From NCBI GenBank assembly GCA_963971405.1, contig OZ020486.1:36045419-36109418 (forward strand): 64,000 nucleotides of DNA. The letters run 5' to 3'. The translations under genes and the position numbers were made by a program. Below the pieces are notes generated by a model. That model searched no databases, was not told the DNA's origin, and was given only the letters and a program-made list of their open reading frames with translations. This DNA is from Psococerastis gibbosa (taxonomy: Eukaryota; Arthropoda; Insecta; Psocodea; Psocidae). This document shows, one piece after another, positions 36,245 through 46,902 of the stretch (the stretch's first letter is position 1; every line of letters begins with the position of its first letter).

Positions 36245-37560
36245 AGCTTAGGCATATACAATACTGTGCATTCACTGTATTAGAAAAGTTCAGAGCTGCA
36301 GTCTCTGCTTAATATATTTGTATGCAGTATGGTTGCACAGAATTGCACAGCAATTTTATTAAGCAATAAGTATAGTATTGTATTAAATTTCGGCACATAC
36401 AGTACAGTATGCCTGGGTTCTCTATACACAGTACTTAGTATGTACTAATAACTTATACAAAGAACAAATAAGTATTCAGGAACACAATTTATCGTCGTGG
36501 AATACACTTTGCACTTAACAAATTAATTGGTTTATTTCAGAATTACCATTGTTGCAAAGTCTCGACTTAGCGATGAAAATTTGTCAAAAATACAATTAAT
36601 TAGCCTATGTATGCGTGGATACACCTGAAATGATGCCTTAAAACGGATTTATATTTATAGCGGGCATGATCCTGGAAAGTCCAACGTTCTTACACACCGC
36701 ACCGCTGTTGATTCACTTGACATTGGCATAATCACCAAACTTTCCCAATATTCAATGAGCAGTTCAATAATATATATAACTAATGTATATAACTACTATA
36801 AGGGGAACCCAGGGGGTTTTGTGCATACGGTACCGATGTTAAGCGTCCGCAATAATGAGCGATCGAAATTTAAGTACCTAAGGAAAAAACAGGTTTTTTT
36901 CCTGAATACAGATTTTATTTTTGTGTTGACATCAATAATTTAACGTAGGCTAGCCTAGTACCTAGTAAAAAAGGTGCCAACGTTTACCCGAAATACTACT
37001 TATTATATATTATTATTATATTATATATATTATACCTGTATATATAATATATTATCCATTTCGACATTTTTTCGACGTTTTCTTCTCAAGCCCCTTTCCA
37101 CCCGTTCATTGGCTGCTTTTTTTAGCTGAACTTGCTGAATGAAAATCATTTTGACGAAGCAATAATTGTGTCATAAAATCTGCAACAGTAATTATCTCTC
37201 TTAAAAATCAAATAAACTCGGGAACTCACTAGTCTTAGTCTTTATTAAATAGCTCCATTGATTATTTAAGTAGGCTATAGCTGGTACATTTCTAAAGTTT
37301 AAATTAGGAAAGCCTTTTTCTAAAGAGTTCCTTATACCCGTTTAAATAAAATAACGGGTTGGAGCTTACTTCACACACCGTCTTGATTGGCCCTAGCGAC
37401 AAGTGCGTTCTCAGCAATATGAGCGGCAGCCAAAGCTGCTGTCACGCTGTTCTCAAATACTACTAAAACAAACCATTTAAATAATGATACAAATGAAACA
37501 TGCAATATAACGTATAATAAGCTTATCTATTTTGCTTTATACAACCACTTAATTGTTATT
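36245..37560. other. AT-rich, no feature called
   Basis: Holds a good acceptor at 36540 discussed with the exon at 36076. Nothing else is supported. Confidence 0.35.
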
Positions 37561-37562
37561 AT

Positions 37563-38078
37563 TCACTGGCGTAAATTCACAAAATTTCTGGAGAGGCTTT
37601 AGGACCCCAAGACTTTGATCCCCCGGAGAAAAAAAATCGATAAATGGGCCCAAATTAGTGAGGTTTTACCCATATTATACCCTGGGAAAAAGGGGAGCCC
37701 AGGGGTCTCCCCCAAAGAAAAAATATGATGAATAGGCCCAAATTAGGGAGGTTTTACGCATTTTGCAAGCAGCACAGTTGAGATTTTACAGACAAATAAA
37801 CCTGCCACTGAAGGGGGCCCGGGGGTCTCCCCCGGAGAAAAATTTGGAAAAAATAGCTCTGAAGTATTGGGGTTTTAAGCATTTTGAATAATATATTTTT
37901 TGTGAAAGTGCTTGGTCAATATGTTGTATTTTTTAATGTAAAATAAGCATACTAAGAATTAATTTCCCTTTCATTATTGTGGATAGTATGCCTTTAGCCT
38001 CCATAACGTCTTTGTCACCAGAAATCCTGGGGGGCTAAGCCCCCCCACCCCAGGACCCCCCTATTTACGCCAATGTTA
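37563..38078. mobile_element. Poly-C MITE (GGCGTAAAT ends)
   Basis: Left ctggcgtaaattcac, right cctatttacgccaatg. Several cccggggg and ctcccccggaga blocks inside. Confidence 0.5.
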
Positions 38079-38447
38079 TTATTTGTAGTTGACCTCTCAC
38101 TACCTAGAGGGGCTTACAACCGCACGGCTTTTCTCTGGGGTTCTTAGCATGCTAGATAGGTACTCAGCCTTTTATTTTGTGGTTTGTAGTGAAAAATTAG
38201 TTGCGGTGTTTGAAAATTAATTTTAAACTGATCTGTTGTATTGCATAGGAAAAACTTTTTCTAAGATTTACTCGCTAGTCATGGCAGGGATTCACGTCAT
38301 CTAAATGGAAGTTTCATATTGTATTTATAATGCAAGTACACATTCACATACAATATATTTTATGTATATGTAAAGCTATAGGCTTCTTTGGAAATTTGTG
38401 TGCACATAAAATCAAAATAAGACTGCTATATTTATCAGCAACAATTG

Positions 38448-38598
38448 GTACTACCCGACCACGATAGGACGACATTTGGAACAATTTGATGCTATTTGAT
38501 TCGAGAACTTTAAACGCGGACCACCGAGTTTTAAAAAAAAATATTTATAAGTGTTACAAACCCTATTGACCCTATGCGACCCTATCGTGGTCGGGTAT
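38448..38598. mobile_element. MITE, CCACGATAGG family
   Basis: Ends gtactacccgaccacgatag and cctatcgtggtcgggta. The middle differs from the other copies. Confidence 0.65.
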
Positions 38599-38964
38599 CA
38601 AATATACAATAATACCAATATCTTGATAAATAGGTTAATACAGATCTCTTATCCCACTTATCGTATAGTACAATTGCAGTAACTCCTGCAAAAAGACAAC
38701 TATGCAATCGCATTGATTTATCAAGTAGATTGTTCTGAATGTTGAATAAAGTGAAATTCAAGAACGCGCCCGGCAGTGCTCGAGCCAAGTTCCCTCACAA
38801 CAATCATCCTCAAATGCAATTATATTTACAAAATTATGGCACTTTTTTTTGTGTTGTAAAGCGCGGGTCCCTGTTGGGAATTTGCGCTAGGAAATTGGGA
38901 GTGTTTACCAATTATTTTGTGTTATACCTATAGTGAGATATCCGTTCTGTCGTGTAAGTAGTGG

Positions 38965-39290
38965 GGAGAGGGGCGGGGGTTAAATGTTGAAGAAGAGGCC
39001 GGTGCCTCTTAGGAATTTTATGATATTATTTGTGGCTGTTGTTTTATTTCCTAGAGCATCTGAGAGGGAGGAGGGTGCTCGTAAGACGGAGGTTCGTTGG
39101 ACCGAGTAGGTTGGGCAATCGAGAAGAAGGTGAGCTATTGTGAGGGCCACTCCGCACCTTGTGCATAGGGGGGGGGGGGCGCCTCATTCCTCATTAAGTG
39201 TTCTTGAGTCAAGTTTGTATGCCCTATTCTAATTCGGGCCAATACAACTTCCTCCTTGCGGCTGATTCGATAGCACATAATGTGTCACAG
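38965..39290 (-). mobile_element. LINE 3' ORF end, minus strand
   Basis: Minus strand reads CTRCGVALTIAHLLLDCPTY, then RTSVLRAPSSLSDALGNK, ending FLRGTGLFFNI and a stop. This is the zinc-finger tail of jockey/R1-type LINEs, better kept than the copy at 5303. A poly-C stretch at 39170 interrupts the upstream part. Confidence 0.65.
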
Positions 39291-39693
39291 ACTTCCACCG
39301 CACCTGTCTCCTATAGTAAGCAATAATGGCCAATCAGTCGCTTGCTGACCATTCATGTGTTTGGACATCTACAGTCCAAGACACGTGTAAGCATGACTTA
39401 ACCAGCCACATGTACTATTTTCCATTTTGCATCAAATTATACTATAAGCTCACACTTGCAATTCTTACCACCTCTATGGCTTCTTTTATTCTTCAAAAAC
39501 CTGCACCTGCTTTCTTCAGGACTGCAACCTCTTGACAGTAAACTGTTGTAAGAATCCTGTATCTGTTCTTCCACTCCATGATTTCTCCTTAGTCTCTGCT
39601 GGGAGTTTGATTCAAGAGGTTCTGTTCTAGGAATCCCTTGTGAGGACAATAATACCTGTTTAAAGTAAGTAAAAAACATAAGCAACTTACATA

Positions 39694-40088
39694 GGCGGGG
39701 ATTCCACCGACCGGCTGGGGCTGAATACAAAAACGGTAACGTGGTAGCAGACATTCAAGACTTAGGCGGGGTTTCCACCGACCTCGCATTGCAGAATGTA
39801 AATGACATTGACAGAAATTAGAATTTTTCTTTTTATAGAAATCTATTAAAATGTTTGTACTTAACATATCCCATGACGCCATTTTTTAATTTTAGTTTGT
39901 TTGTTTGTGATTTTACTGTATGACCATTGATCAATTTTAACTATGGAATAGAGGAAAACAAACATTTCCGTCAATGTCATTTGCATTCTGCAATGCGAGG
40001 TCGGTGGAAACCCCGCCTAAGTCTTGAATGTCTGCTACCACGTCACCGTTTTTGTATTTAGCCCTAGCCGGTCGGTGGAATCCCCGCC
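39694..40088. mobile_element. Palindromic MITE with a second MITE in its centre
   Basis: Outer arms 39694-39764 and 40018-40088 are complements (ggcggggattccaccgaccg). Between them lies a full inner element 39765-40017 with ends ggcggggtttccaccgacct, flanked by TA. A half copy of the inner element ends at 18841. Confidence 0.75.
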
Positions 40089-40761
40089 ATAGCAAAGTGC
40101 TGGCCTATAGGCTACTACTGCTATAATATAACAAACCGGGTGCAGACGGGAGAGGGTGCCAGCGTGTTAAATGGAAAGAGGGCGCCATTGAGAGATAAAT
40201 AAATAAATAAAAAGTTATAATGGGGAAGAACCAAAACGTGTGATTATTTCTCAATTTTACGGTAGGTACCACTAATTATGAGATATTTCGAAATTATTGT
40301 CAAAAAACACTTTTTTTACCTATACAGAGTTCAGGAATAGATCCAAGAGCATGGCCAAAAACCAAAAACCCTGCCATTAGGGTCTATTACTTTTTTGTAA
40401 TATATTGGTCTGACCGTTTTAGGCTATGCAATCTTCCATCAACGAATTCAGTATATTGGGATTGAATTTGATATTTAACCCTATAGGACAATTATTTATC
40501 ATAGAACTACTCATATTATCTATCTCGGTACCTACACTAATTTATAAATTGGAAAGCAAGTACGGGTTCACTCGCACTGGTTCTTTTTGTTTGTGAACCT
40601 CATTACAGTGTATTGATATTGTTCCTGTCACCTCCCACTGGGAGTTTTTCGCGCCCAAAAGCCATCATAGCCCAATGTTTCAATAAACTGCCTGTTTCGA
40701 TGGATAAGAAGCACTGTGTTTGCAAAAGTTATGGTCAATGACGAGAAAACATAAATAAAAT

Positions 40762-40886
40762 AAATAAATATTGACTTCCTTTGTTCTATTACTAAGCCAA
40801 CCTAGCGGAGTTAGGGCTATAAAGCCCTCTCTTACACTCAACTAGGAAGGCCCGGGACCGCCTGCTTTACATGCCCTCCGAAGCAT
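40762..40886 (-). repeat. SINE family D, inverted 3' part
   Basis: Complement of the 6700-6800 region (gagttagggctataaagccc). A further short piece follows at 41131-41178. The family B SINE lies directly between. Confidence 0.5.
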
Positions 40887-40890
40887 GGCC

Positions 40891-41133
40891 AGAGCCGGCC
40901 GCCTTACCCAGTTGAATCCAGCGGACCAGAGCAGGTTCAAAGATGCAGATAACTTGGTAGTGTGCACAGTGTCGGTAGGGAAACATGGTAGGACTTGTCC
41001 TGGTCACCTCCGAACTAATCGTGTGACTTCACTGTGTTTCCCAAGTGGTTCGGAATCCACTATAATCAGGAGGTCCCCTGTCTTATGGGCCCACACCGTG
41101 GCCTGGGACTGTGTCCAACTATACTACTACTAC
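40891..41133 (+). repeat. tRNA-related SINE, family B
   Basis: Near-identical to the copy at 25669; ends in a tactactactac repeat. Confidence 0.7.
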
Positions 41134-41420
41134 TACTAGGGCTATATAGTCCTCCCTTACACTCAACTAGGGATGCCCGTACATAGTGGAAACTCCGATT
41201 TACTCAAAATAGTTTAGTTCAAATTTGACTCGTATACAGTAATATGTCGTTAGCTGGACTGTGAGTGTAAGTGTTCAAGTTCATATTTTCCAAACTACTA
41301 GTAGATTTCTCTCCATAGTCAATAAGCACCAGTAGCATACCTAGATAGCTACTTAAATCTCGAAATCGTCGAAATATAGGCTACAACACTGGTGCCGGAT
41401 CACCAACTAGGCAGACTAGC

Positions 41421-41423
<3 letters not shown>

Positions 41424-41457
<34 letters not shown>

Positions 41458-41870
41458 CGCCAGACCCGTGTGGGTAAACGCACTTTCTGGTTTGTAGTTA
41501 GTTTTCCGGTACGTGTTGTGTTGTCTGTATTGTGTGTGTATGACTCAGGCACGTAGCCAGGGAGGGGGCTTTGGGGGCTGAAGCCCCTCCCGAAATGTAA
41601 AAAAAGGGGGGAAATGATTTTTTTTTAGTTTATTTATATTTGTTCTCGCTCGATCCAGTTTAATAGATTAGAAATAGATTCAATAGCGCAAGATACTTCC
41701 GCAGATTACGGAAGACTTGACCCGCCGTTTTACAGGAGGTATTCCATACCCCCCCCCCCCCCTCCAACCCCCAGGTAGTTAGCCCCTCCCGAAATATCCT
41801 GCCTGGTGGTGTGTGGCAAACTGCGATCAGGAGGGCATTGGACAACGGGTTGCCCAGCGACCGTCTAAGG
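41424..41870 (-). mobile_element. LINE 3' UTR, inverted, split by a poly-C element
   Basis: A long T-run at about 41424-41453 is a poly-A tail on the minus strand. The sequence beyond it matches the 3' UTR at 5500-5700 (shared gggtaaacgcactttctgg and gggcattggacaacgggtt, complemented). The two halves are separated by about 260 bases that start ggcacgtagccagggaggg and carry matching cccctcccgaaat blocks, a separate insertion. Confidence 0.5.
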
Positions 41871-42594
41871 GGACTAGGCAACTGCTTAAGGGCCCAGAGC
41901 TGCCTAAGCGCCCACAACTTTTTAGAAAAGTTAATTTATTTTGTAATTTTTCAAAACTTTTCATAATACCTTGAAAAATGTGTTTTTCATAATATTGTAA
42001 AATTTCAAATTTTTGTTTCCCACCAAAACTATATATACTAAAAATATGATGTATTTTGTATTTATTACTATTAGGTAGTTCTTAGTTGCAATGATAGTCC
42101 CCTTACTAGTAAGACTAAAGCCCATTGAGGGGGGAGGGGGTTGTCTAGGGGCCCAGGGAAGGTTAATCCAGCCCTGTACAACACGTCAATCAAGTTGCAC
42201 GTGGAATGCGGAATTAACGCTAGTAACATGCTGTATCACTTAAAAAGCAAGGGCTTGTTAGATACAAGTAACCTGAGACATAAGGTTCGAGGATACAAAT
42301 AGGACCCGTGGGCATGTGAGTATCTGAGGACCTAGTGCCGTTGACAAATGCGAGAACTGCTTTCCACCCACCACATTTCCACCCCAACATTTTTCTAGGG
42401 GAGGAAAACTTGCAAGCTCCATCATCATTACGTGCGCTCGGCTTAGTTTTCATACCAGTGGCTTTCTCCACCATAAAACCCCTTTTCTCTTGATATAATA
42501 CTGCTATGCTTTAAGTGAAATAGCTGTTAAGTAGTACCTACTCACTTCTGGATTAGAAATTTTATTAATTACTGAGTATATATACGGTTATATT

Positions 42595-42775
42595 CAACTT
42601 AAGTAGCCCAGTGGGTTAAGAGTGGGATCTGCAAATTCGAGGTCAGCTTCACAGAAATTTGTAAACAAAAGCAACACCCACAAAAACTTTTGAGTGAGAT
42701 TTCGCACCAAAATTCAAATAGCGGTTAAAAGGTGATGCCCCAGCACGGCATAGATTGTGGGTTCGAATCCAAATT
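42595..42775 (+). repeat. Two tRNA-like segments, probably a SINE
   Basis: tagcccagtgggttaagag (A-box-like) and gtgggttcgaatccaaat (B-box). Spacing is too large for a tRNA gene. Confidence 0.35.
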
Positions 42776-43472
42776 TTTCCAGATCATTTTCGGCTTGAAC
42801 CAATTTTTGATATCTTTGATTTTTTTGAATTCATCTCCAATTTGAATTACAGAATATTAATTAAAATAAATAAAACTGTATAAAAACACCCAGGTGCATT
42901 ATTTATTTATGGTGATGATGAAGAATAGAGGAAACGTGGAACGGGGAAGTATTGCATGCGCATATGAAAAATGTAGTGGAGGCAACAGGGAATGGAGAAA
43001 TTTCAGACACGCATTCATTGACAGTTAGGCCGTATGAAGTTCGCTAGTAAGAGGCTAACTGAAAAGTTAATATTATATTTCTGTGTCGGTTGATAAATAT
43101 TATGTGTACGATAAAAGACTTTACTATGGGATTTCGAGTATATAGTCGAGTGTAGATTTTCAAAAAGTATTATAAATTCTGTAGATCATAAAGAAAAGGT
43201 ATTTCACAAGGCCAAGTCGGGGTATTGGTATAAGTTTTCAACTAGCAATAATCGCACCTCGGTAAAACCTCATCGGTTACGATATCGCCGCTGCGCAAAG
43301 CATAGCACATGCAGTAAAGTATACAATATAAGAGAGTTTTATATTATACAGCCGACAGCTATTTGTACGAACTTTAAAGATCTGAGTTATATATAATTAT
43401 ATATTAAATAATATAAATAATTGCCAATAAAATCAGTTTACAAGCTTAGAATACTGTTTTTCTTTATGTAGC

Positions 43473-43970
43473 CTACATTATTATGTAAAAACCCGAAAAA
43501 GCTATGTGGAATGATAACGGAAAAAGGTCTGACGAGGCTGCGTCTACTAATAATTCAATATTTGAAAGGTACTGTATAGCCGTATTGGTATAATCGTCTA
43601 TGATAGAAAGAGTTATTAGGTACTTACAATTAAAAACACAATCAGCTGGCAAACACACTGATGGTACAACATTATGAATAATTCGAATAAATTTCAATTT
43701 AAAAGAGAGTATACCTGTAGTTGGCACTGAGCAAACAAATGGATCACAACCCAGCAAGTCGAGCCATGCTTTCATAACACATGTACAGTAGACAGAGAGT
43801 ATAGCGAGCCAATGTTGCAGGCGACATGTCGAATTAATCATATACAATTTGCGTAACTGGGTAGAACCTATATCAATATGGGTGAATATATGGGATTTAA
43901 TCAGGAATAACTTAATGAGTCCTACCAGTAGACGTATGCTTAACAAACATATTCTTAAATTAAGAACCAC
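43473..43970 (-). other. Longest non-transposon open frame, 165 codons, doubtful
   Basis: Uninterrupted on the minus strand, rich in Ile, Leu and Cys. A first-exon reading inside it is also possible: MKAWLDLLGCDPFVCSVPTT, ending at a good donor ACAG|gtatac. No domain recognised and no repeat copy seen in the window. In AT-rich intronic DNA an open stretch of this size is uncommon but not impossible. Confidence 0.22.
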
Positions 43971-44403
43971 AACATCAATTCCTTTACGATGTAGGACAAA
44001 CTATACTGTATTTCTACTAATTAATTTACTAGTAGGTACCCGAGGCCTACATTAGGAGCAGAAACAATTATTCGCACTTGTTTTTTTTTTCCTTTACGGC
44101 CATTTAATATACTTCAGCGCCGTTATTGGAATATTGTAAACATTAGTTTTTACTTTTTTCTCATTATTTTGAACAATAACAATAAAAATGGCAACCAGAA
44201 AAAAATAGTACAATTTATGATGAGCCATAAAAATTAAGCCATAATACCGTAACGTACCGAGCCCTACAATATATAAATATATTGTAGCATTATATGGACA
44301 TTATGTTATAGTCTACCTTACCATATAGGAGGCTGTATATAAATTAGAAAACTTAAATGATTAAATATACAATATATTATAACACTTGCCCTAAACGCAT
44401 TAT

Positions 44404-44606
44404 TGCAGCTGCTCCAAGGACAGATACAGAGGGGGGTAGGGGGGGTAGCTGCCCCCCCCCTACCCCCCAAATTTGGTAAATCTATTTATTGTAAATTAAT
44501 TTATTACTCTCTAATTTAATCGATCCTACATATATTTTCCCATTTTCCCTATTTTGACCCACAACTACCCCCCCCCCCCCCAAATGGGCTGGATCCGTCC
44601 CTGAGC
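44404..44606. mobile_element. Poly-C MITE, inverted copy of the element at 35188
   Basis: aaatgggctggatccgtccc at the right mirrors the 35188 end. Confidence 0.5.
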
Positions 44607-44919
44607 TGCTCTCTCTTACTTGAGTAGTTTCTTCTATCGTATTTGTCAGTTGCTAGTCTGCGAATTGTCCTCTAAGTCGCTGTTACAAGTCTTTTATCAC
44701 TTCAGGGAGCCTACCCATCAGTAGTCTAAAAGACATGTAACTATAGCGCTCTGATTGGCTAATAATGACGCACATTGATGACATTAGGCTATAGGTACAC
44801 TTGGTACACACGTGTGCTACCTTTAGACATAGCTGTTCAGCGTGAATCATTATTATGCCATTTAGGACAATTGTCAGCACAACAATTATATGGACATTAA
44901 ACTAACTTTTGTTGAAGAG

Positions 44920-45080
44920 GTAACCAACCTCCTTGTTACAACCGAAATTAGAGGATTTATAAAAACCTTTAATAAAAACAGGACTTGGCGGGATTCAAAA
45001 GCCGGGTTGGTTGTCCAGTGCTGGTTAAGACGATGCCCCGGATAGTCGTAGATAGTGGGTTCAAATCCCGCAGTCCAGTT
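44920..45080 (+). repeat. tRNA-like SINE
   Basis: ttgtccagtgctggttaaga then agtgggttcaaatcccgcag: A- and B-box-like parts, but no clean acceptor stem. The preceding gaagaggtaaccaacctcct also occurs, mutated, at about 63440. Confidence 0.4.
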
Positions 45081-45089
45081 TTTTCTATT

Positions 45090-46490
45090 TCTTCTAATTT
45101 CAGTTCGGATAAAGATCGAAAATCCATCAAGTAAGTAAAATGATATCGTTTCATTTCGTCAGAATTGTAATCACGGTAGTATATACGGTACTACGAACAA
45201 CTTAGAACCTGTAATTTACCTTAATTTACAGTACACAATATAAACCGAATAAATTATTATTCAGTTGGAAGTTGATAAATATGGGACATTCATGATGATT
45301 GTTTCATAGGCACCGTTTATACAGTATTTTATACAACCTGTTCATTGGTTAATGATCGGTATCTTGATGAAGGGAAATAAAAAATGACTGGGGTTGGCAA
45401 TTTCCGCGGCTTTTGCGAGATTGCAACGGATGCAAAAATTCTAGCAGATTTTCAAGACATCACGAATAATTGTACCTTGCATTTCTACTAGTTTAATATG
45501 CAATGTTTCAGAAACATGGTTAAACTAATGAATGAATCAGCTTAATTCCTCCGATTTACTTCGGTGTCGAAACCGAGAGTTGTTGTTCAGATACAGAAGG
45601 TACTGTTACGCTTATTGCAAATTCAATTCGTTCAATAACAAGTTGGTCTACTTACTGATAATGAGACCATTTGTAAGAAATGGCACGAGTTTTAACATGG
45701 AACATAATGTTCCTCTACTTTCAAATTTCCTTCTCACAAGTTTTTCAGGTAAGAACTGCAGCTGCGATAACCTTAAATACAATACGTACTACCCATAAGA
45801 ACAGGTTCGTTTAGACTTAGAGCACTTCGATATCGAGTACCTATAACTCACGCTCTACTAACCGTTACAATTTATAAATTTGGTTATAACCCGAATACTT
45901 GTACAAAAAAAATTATTTTTAAAAGAGAGTATAGCATGAGCAGTACCGGTGTGTGCAGTATTTAGTATTGGCAAACTAGTACATCCCGCTGTACAACATA
46001 CAATAAACAGTTTAATGATTTCTGAGTTGTTCACTACGAATATGACATTTTAGTCAAATTTCATGCGGGTGTAGAAGTCACCAAATCAGTGGTGGTGGTA
46101 TCCTCAAGACAGATGACATAATCTATATATTTAACTTATAAAGTTTGTTTTAAAACGAACAGAACTTATTATTAATCCCCTTATTATTATTGTATATTGC
46201 TAAGGGCTGGATGGCCAGTATAGACTTTGAGCAATCTTCACGTACTCTGATTGAAAAATACGAGGTCTGACAATGAAGTCACCTCACACAGCTTTCCCAC
46301 CTTGGTCACCTGACCTGAGCTGTAAGTTTTTAATTAGTTACTTTGATACCTCAGAACCATCTTTTTGTAGTTTCAAATTGCTGCTGAGTTTTTTCGTATA
46401 GCATCAAATCAACGGCTAACTGGAGTGTGCCTTAGACCTAGAAATATCACCCCTTCCATTTTTATTTCCTGTAAGAGTTCGGGTTAATAA
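45090..46490. other. Region upstream of the Ala/Ser-rich gene
   Basis: A 35-codon frame at 45384-45491 (MTGVGNFRGFCEIATDAK) and the phase-0 candidate exon 46205-46264 could be upstream exons of the gene; unproven. Confidence 0.25.
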
Positions 46491-46493
46491 CTC

Positions 46494-46765
46494 ATATTTG
46501 GGCCCATAGAGCGACTCCGACTTGACTGCCCTATGCCAGCCCATAGGACAGGCCACGGTGTGGACCCATAGGACAGGGGACCTCCTGATTATAGTGGATT
46601 CCGAACCACTTGGGAAACACAGTGAAGTCACACGATTAGTTCGGAGGTGACCAGGACAAGTCCTACCAAGCATGTTTCCCTACCGGCACTGTGCACACGA
46701 CCAAGTTATCTGCAGCTTTGAACCTGCTCTGGTCCGCTGGAATCAACTTGGTATAGCGGCCGGCT
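46494..46765 (-). repeat. tRNA-related SINE, family B, inverted
   Basis: Inverse copy just upstream of the first confident exon of the Ala/Ser-rich gene, probably in an intron or the upstream region. The end block gcccatagagcgactccgac is also found alone at 32005-32030. Confidence 0.65.
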
Positions 46766-46902
46766 TTTCCTGTAAGAGTATGAAGAATATCTAGTAAGCT
46801 ATCTCCCAGGTTTTAAGTTGCGGCAAACCTCATAGTCTTGCCATGGTATCTCAACTCTAAATCTGTCTGTTATAGCTTATAGTAGACCTTTAATTTTTTT
46901 AG

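Larger units (their letters stand above)
41880..44400. other. AT-rich, no gene called with confidence
   Basis: Apart from tRNA-like parts (42595-42775) and the doubtful 165-codon frame, nothing is supported. Confidence 0.35.

Noticed and set aside
44985-45075. tRNA gene
   Set aside because: A- and B-box-like parts exist but no clean acceptor stem or anticodon arm; the flanks recur elsewhere, so it is SINE-like.
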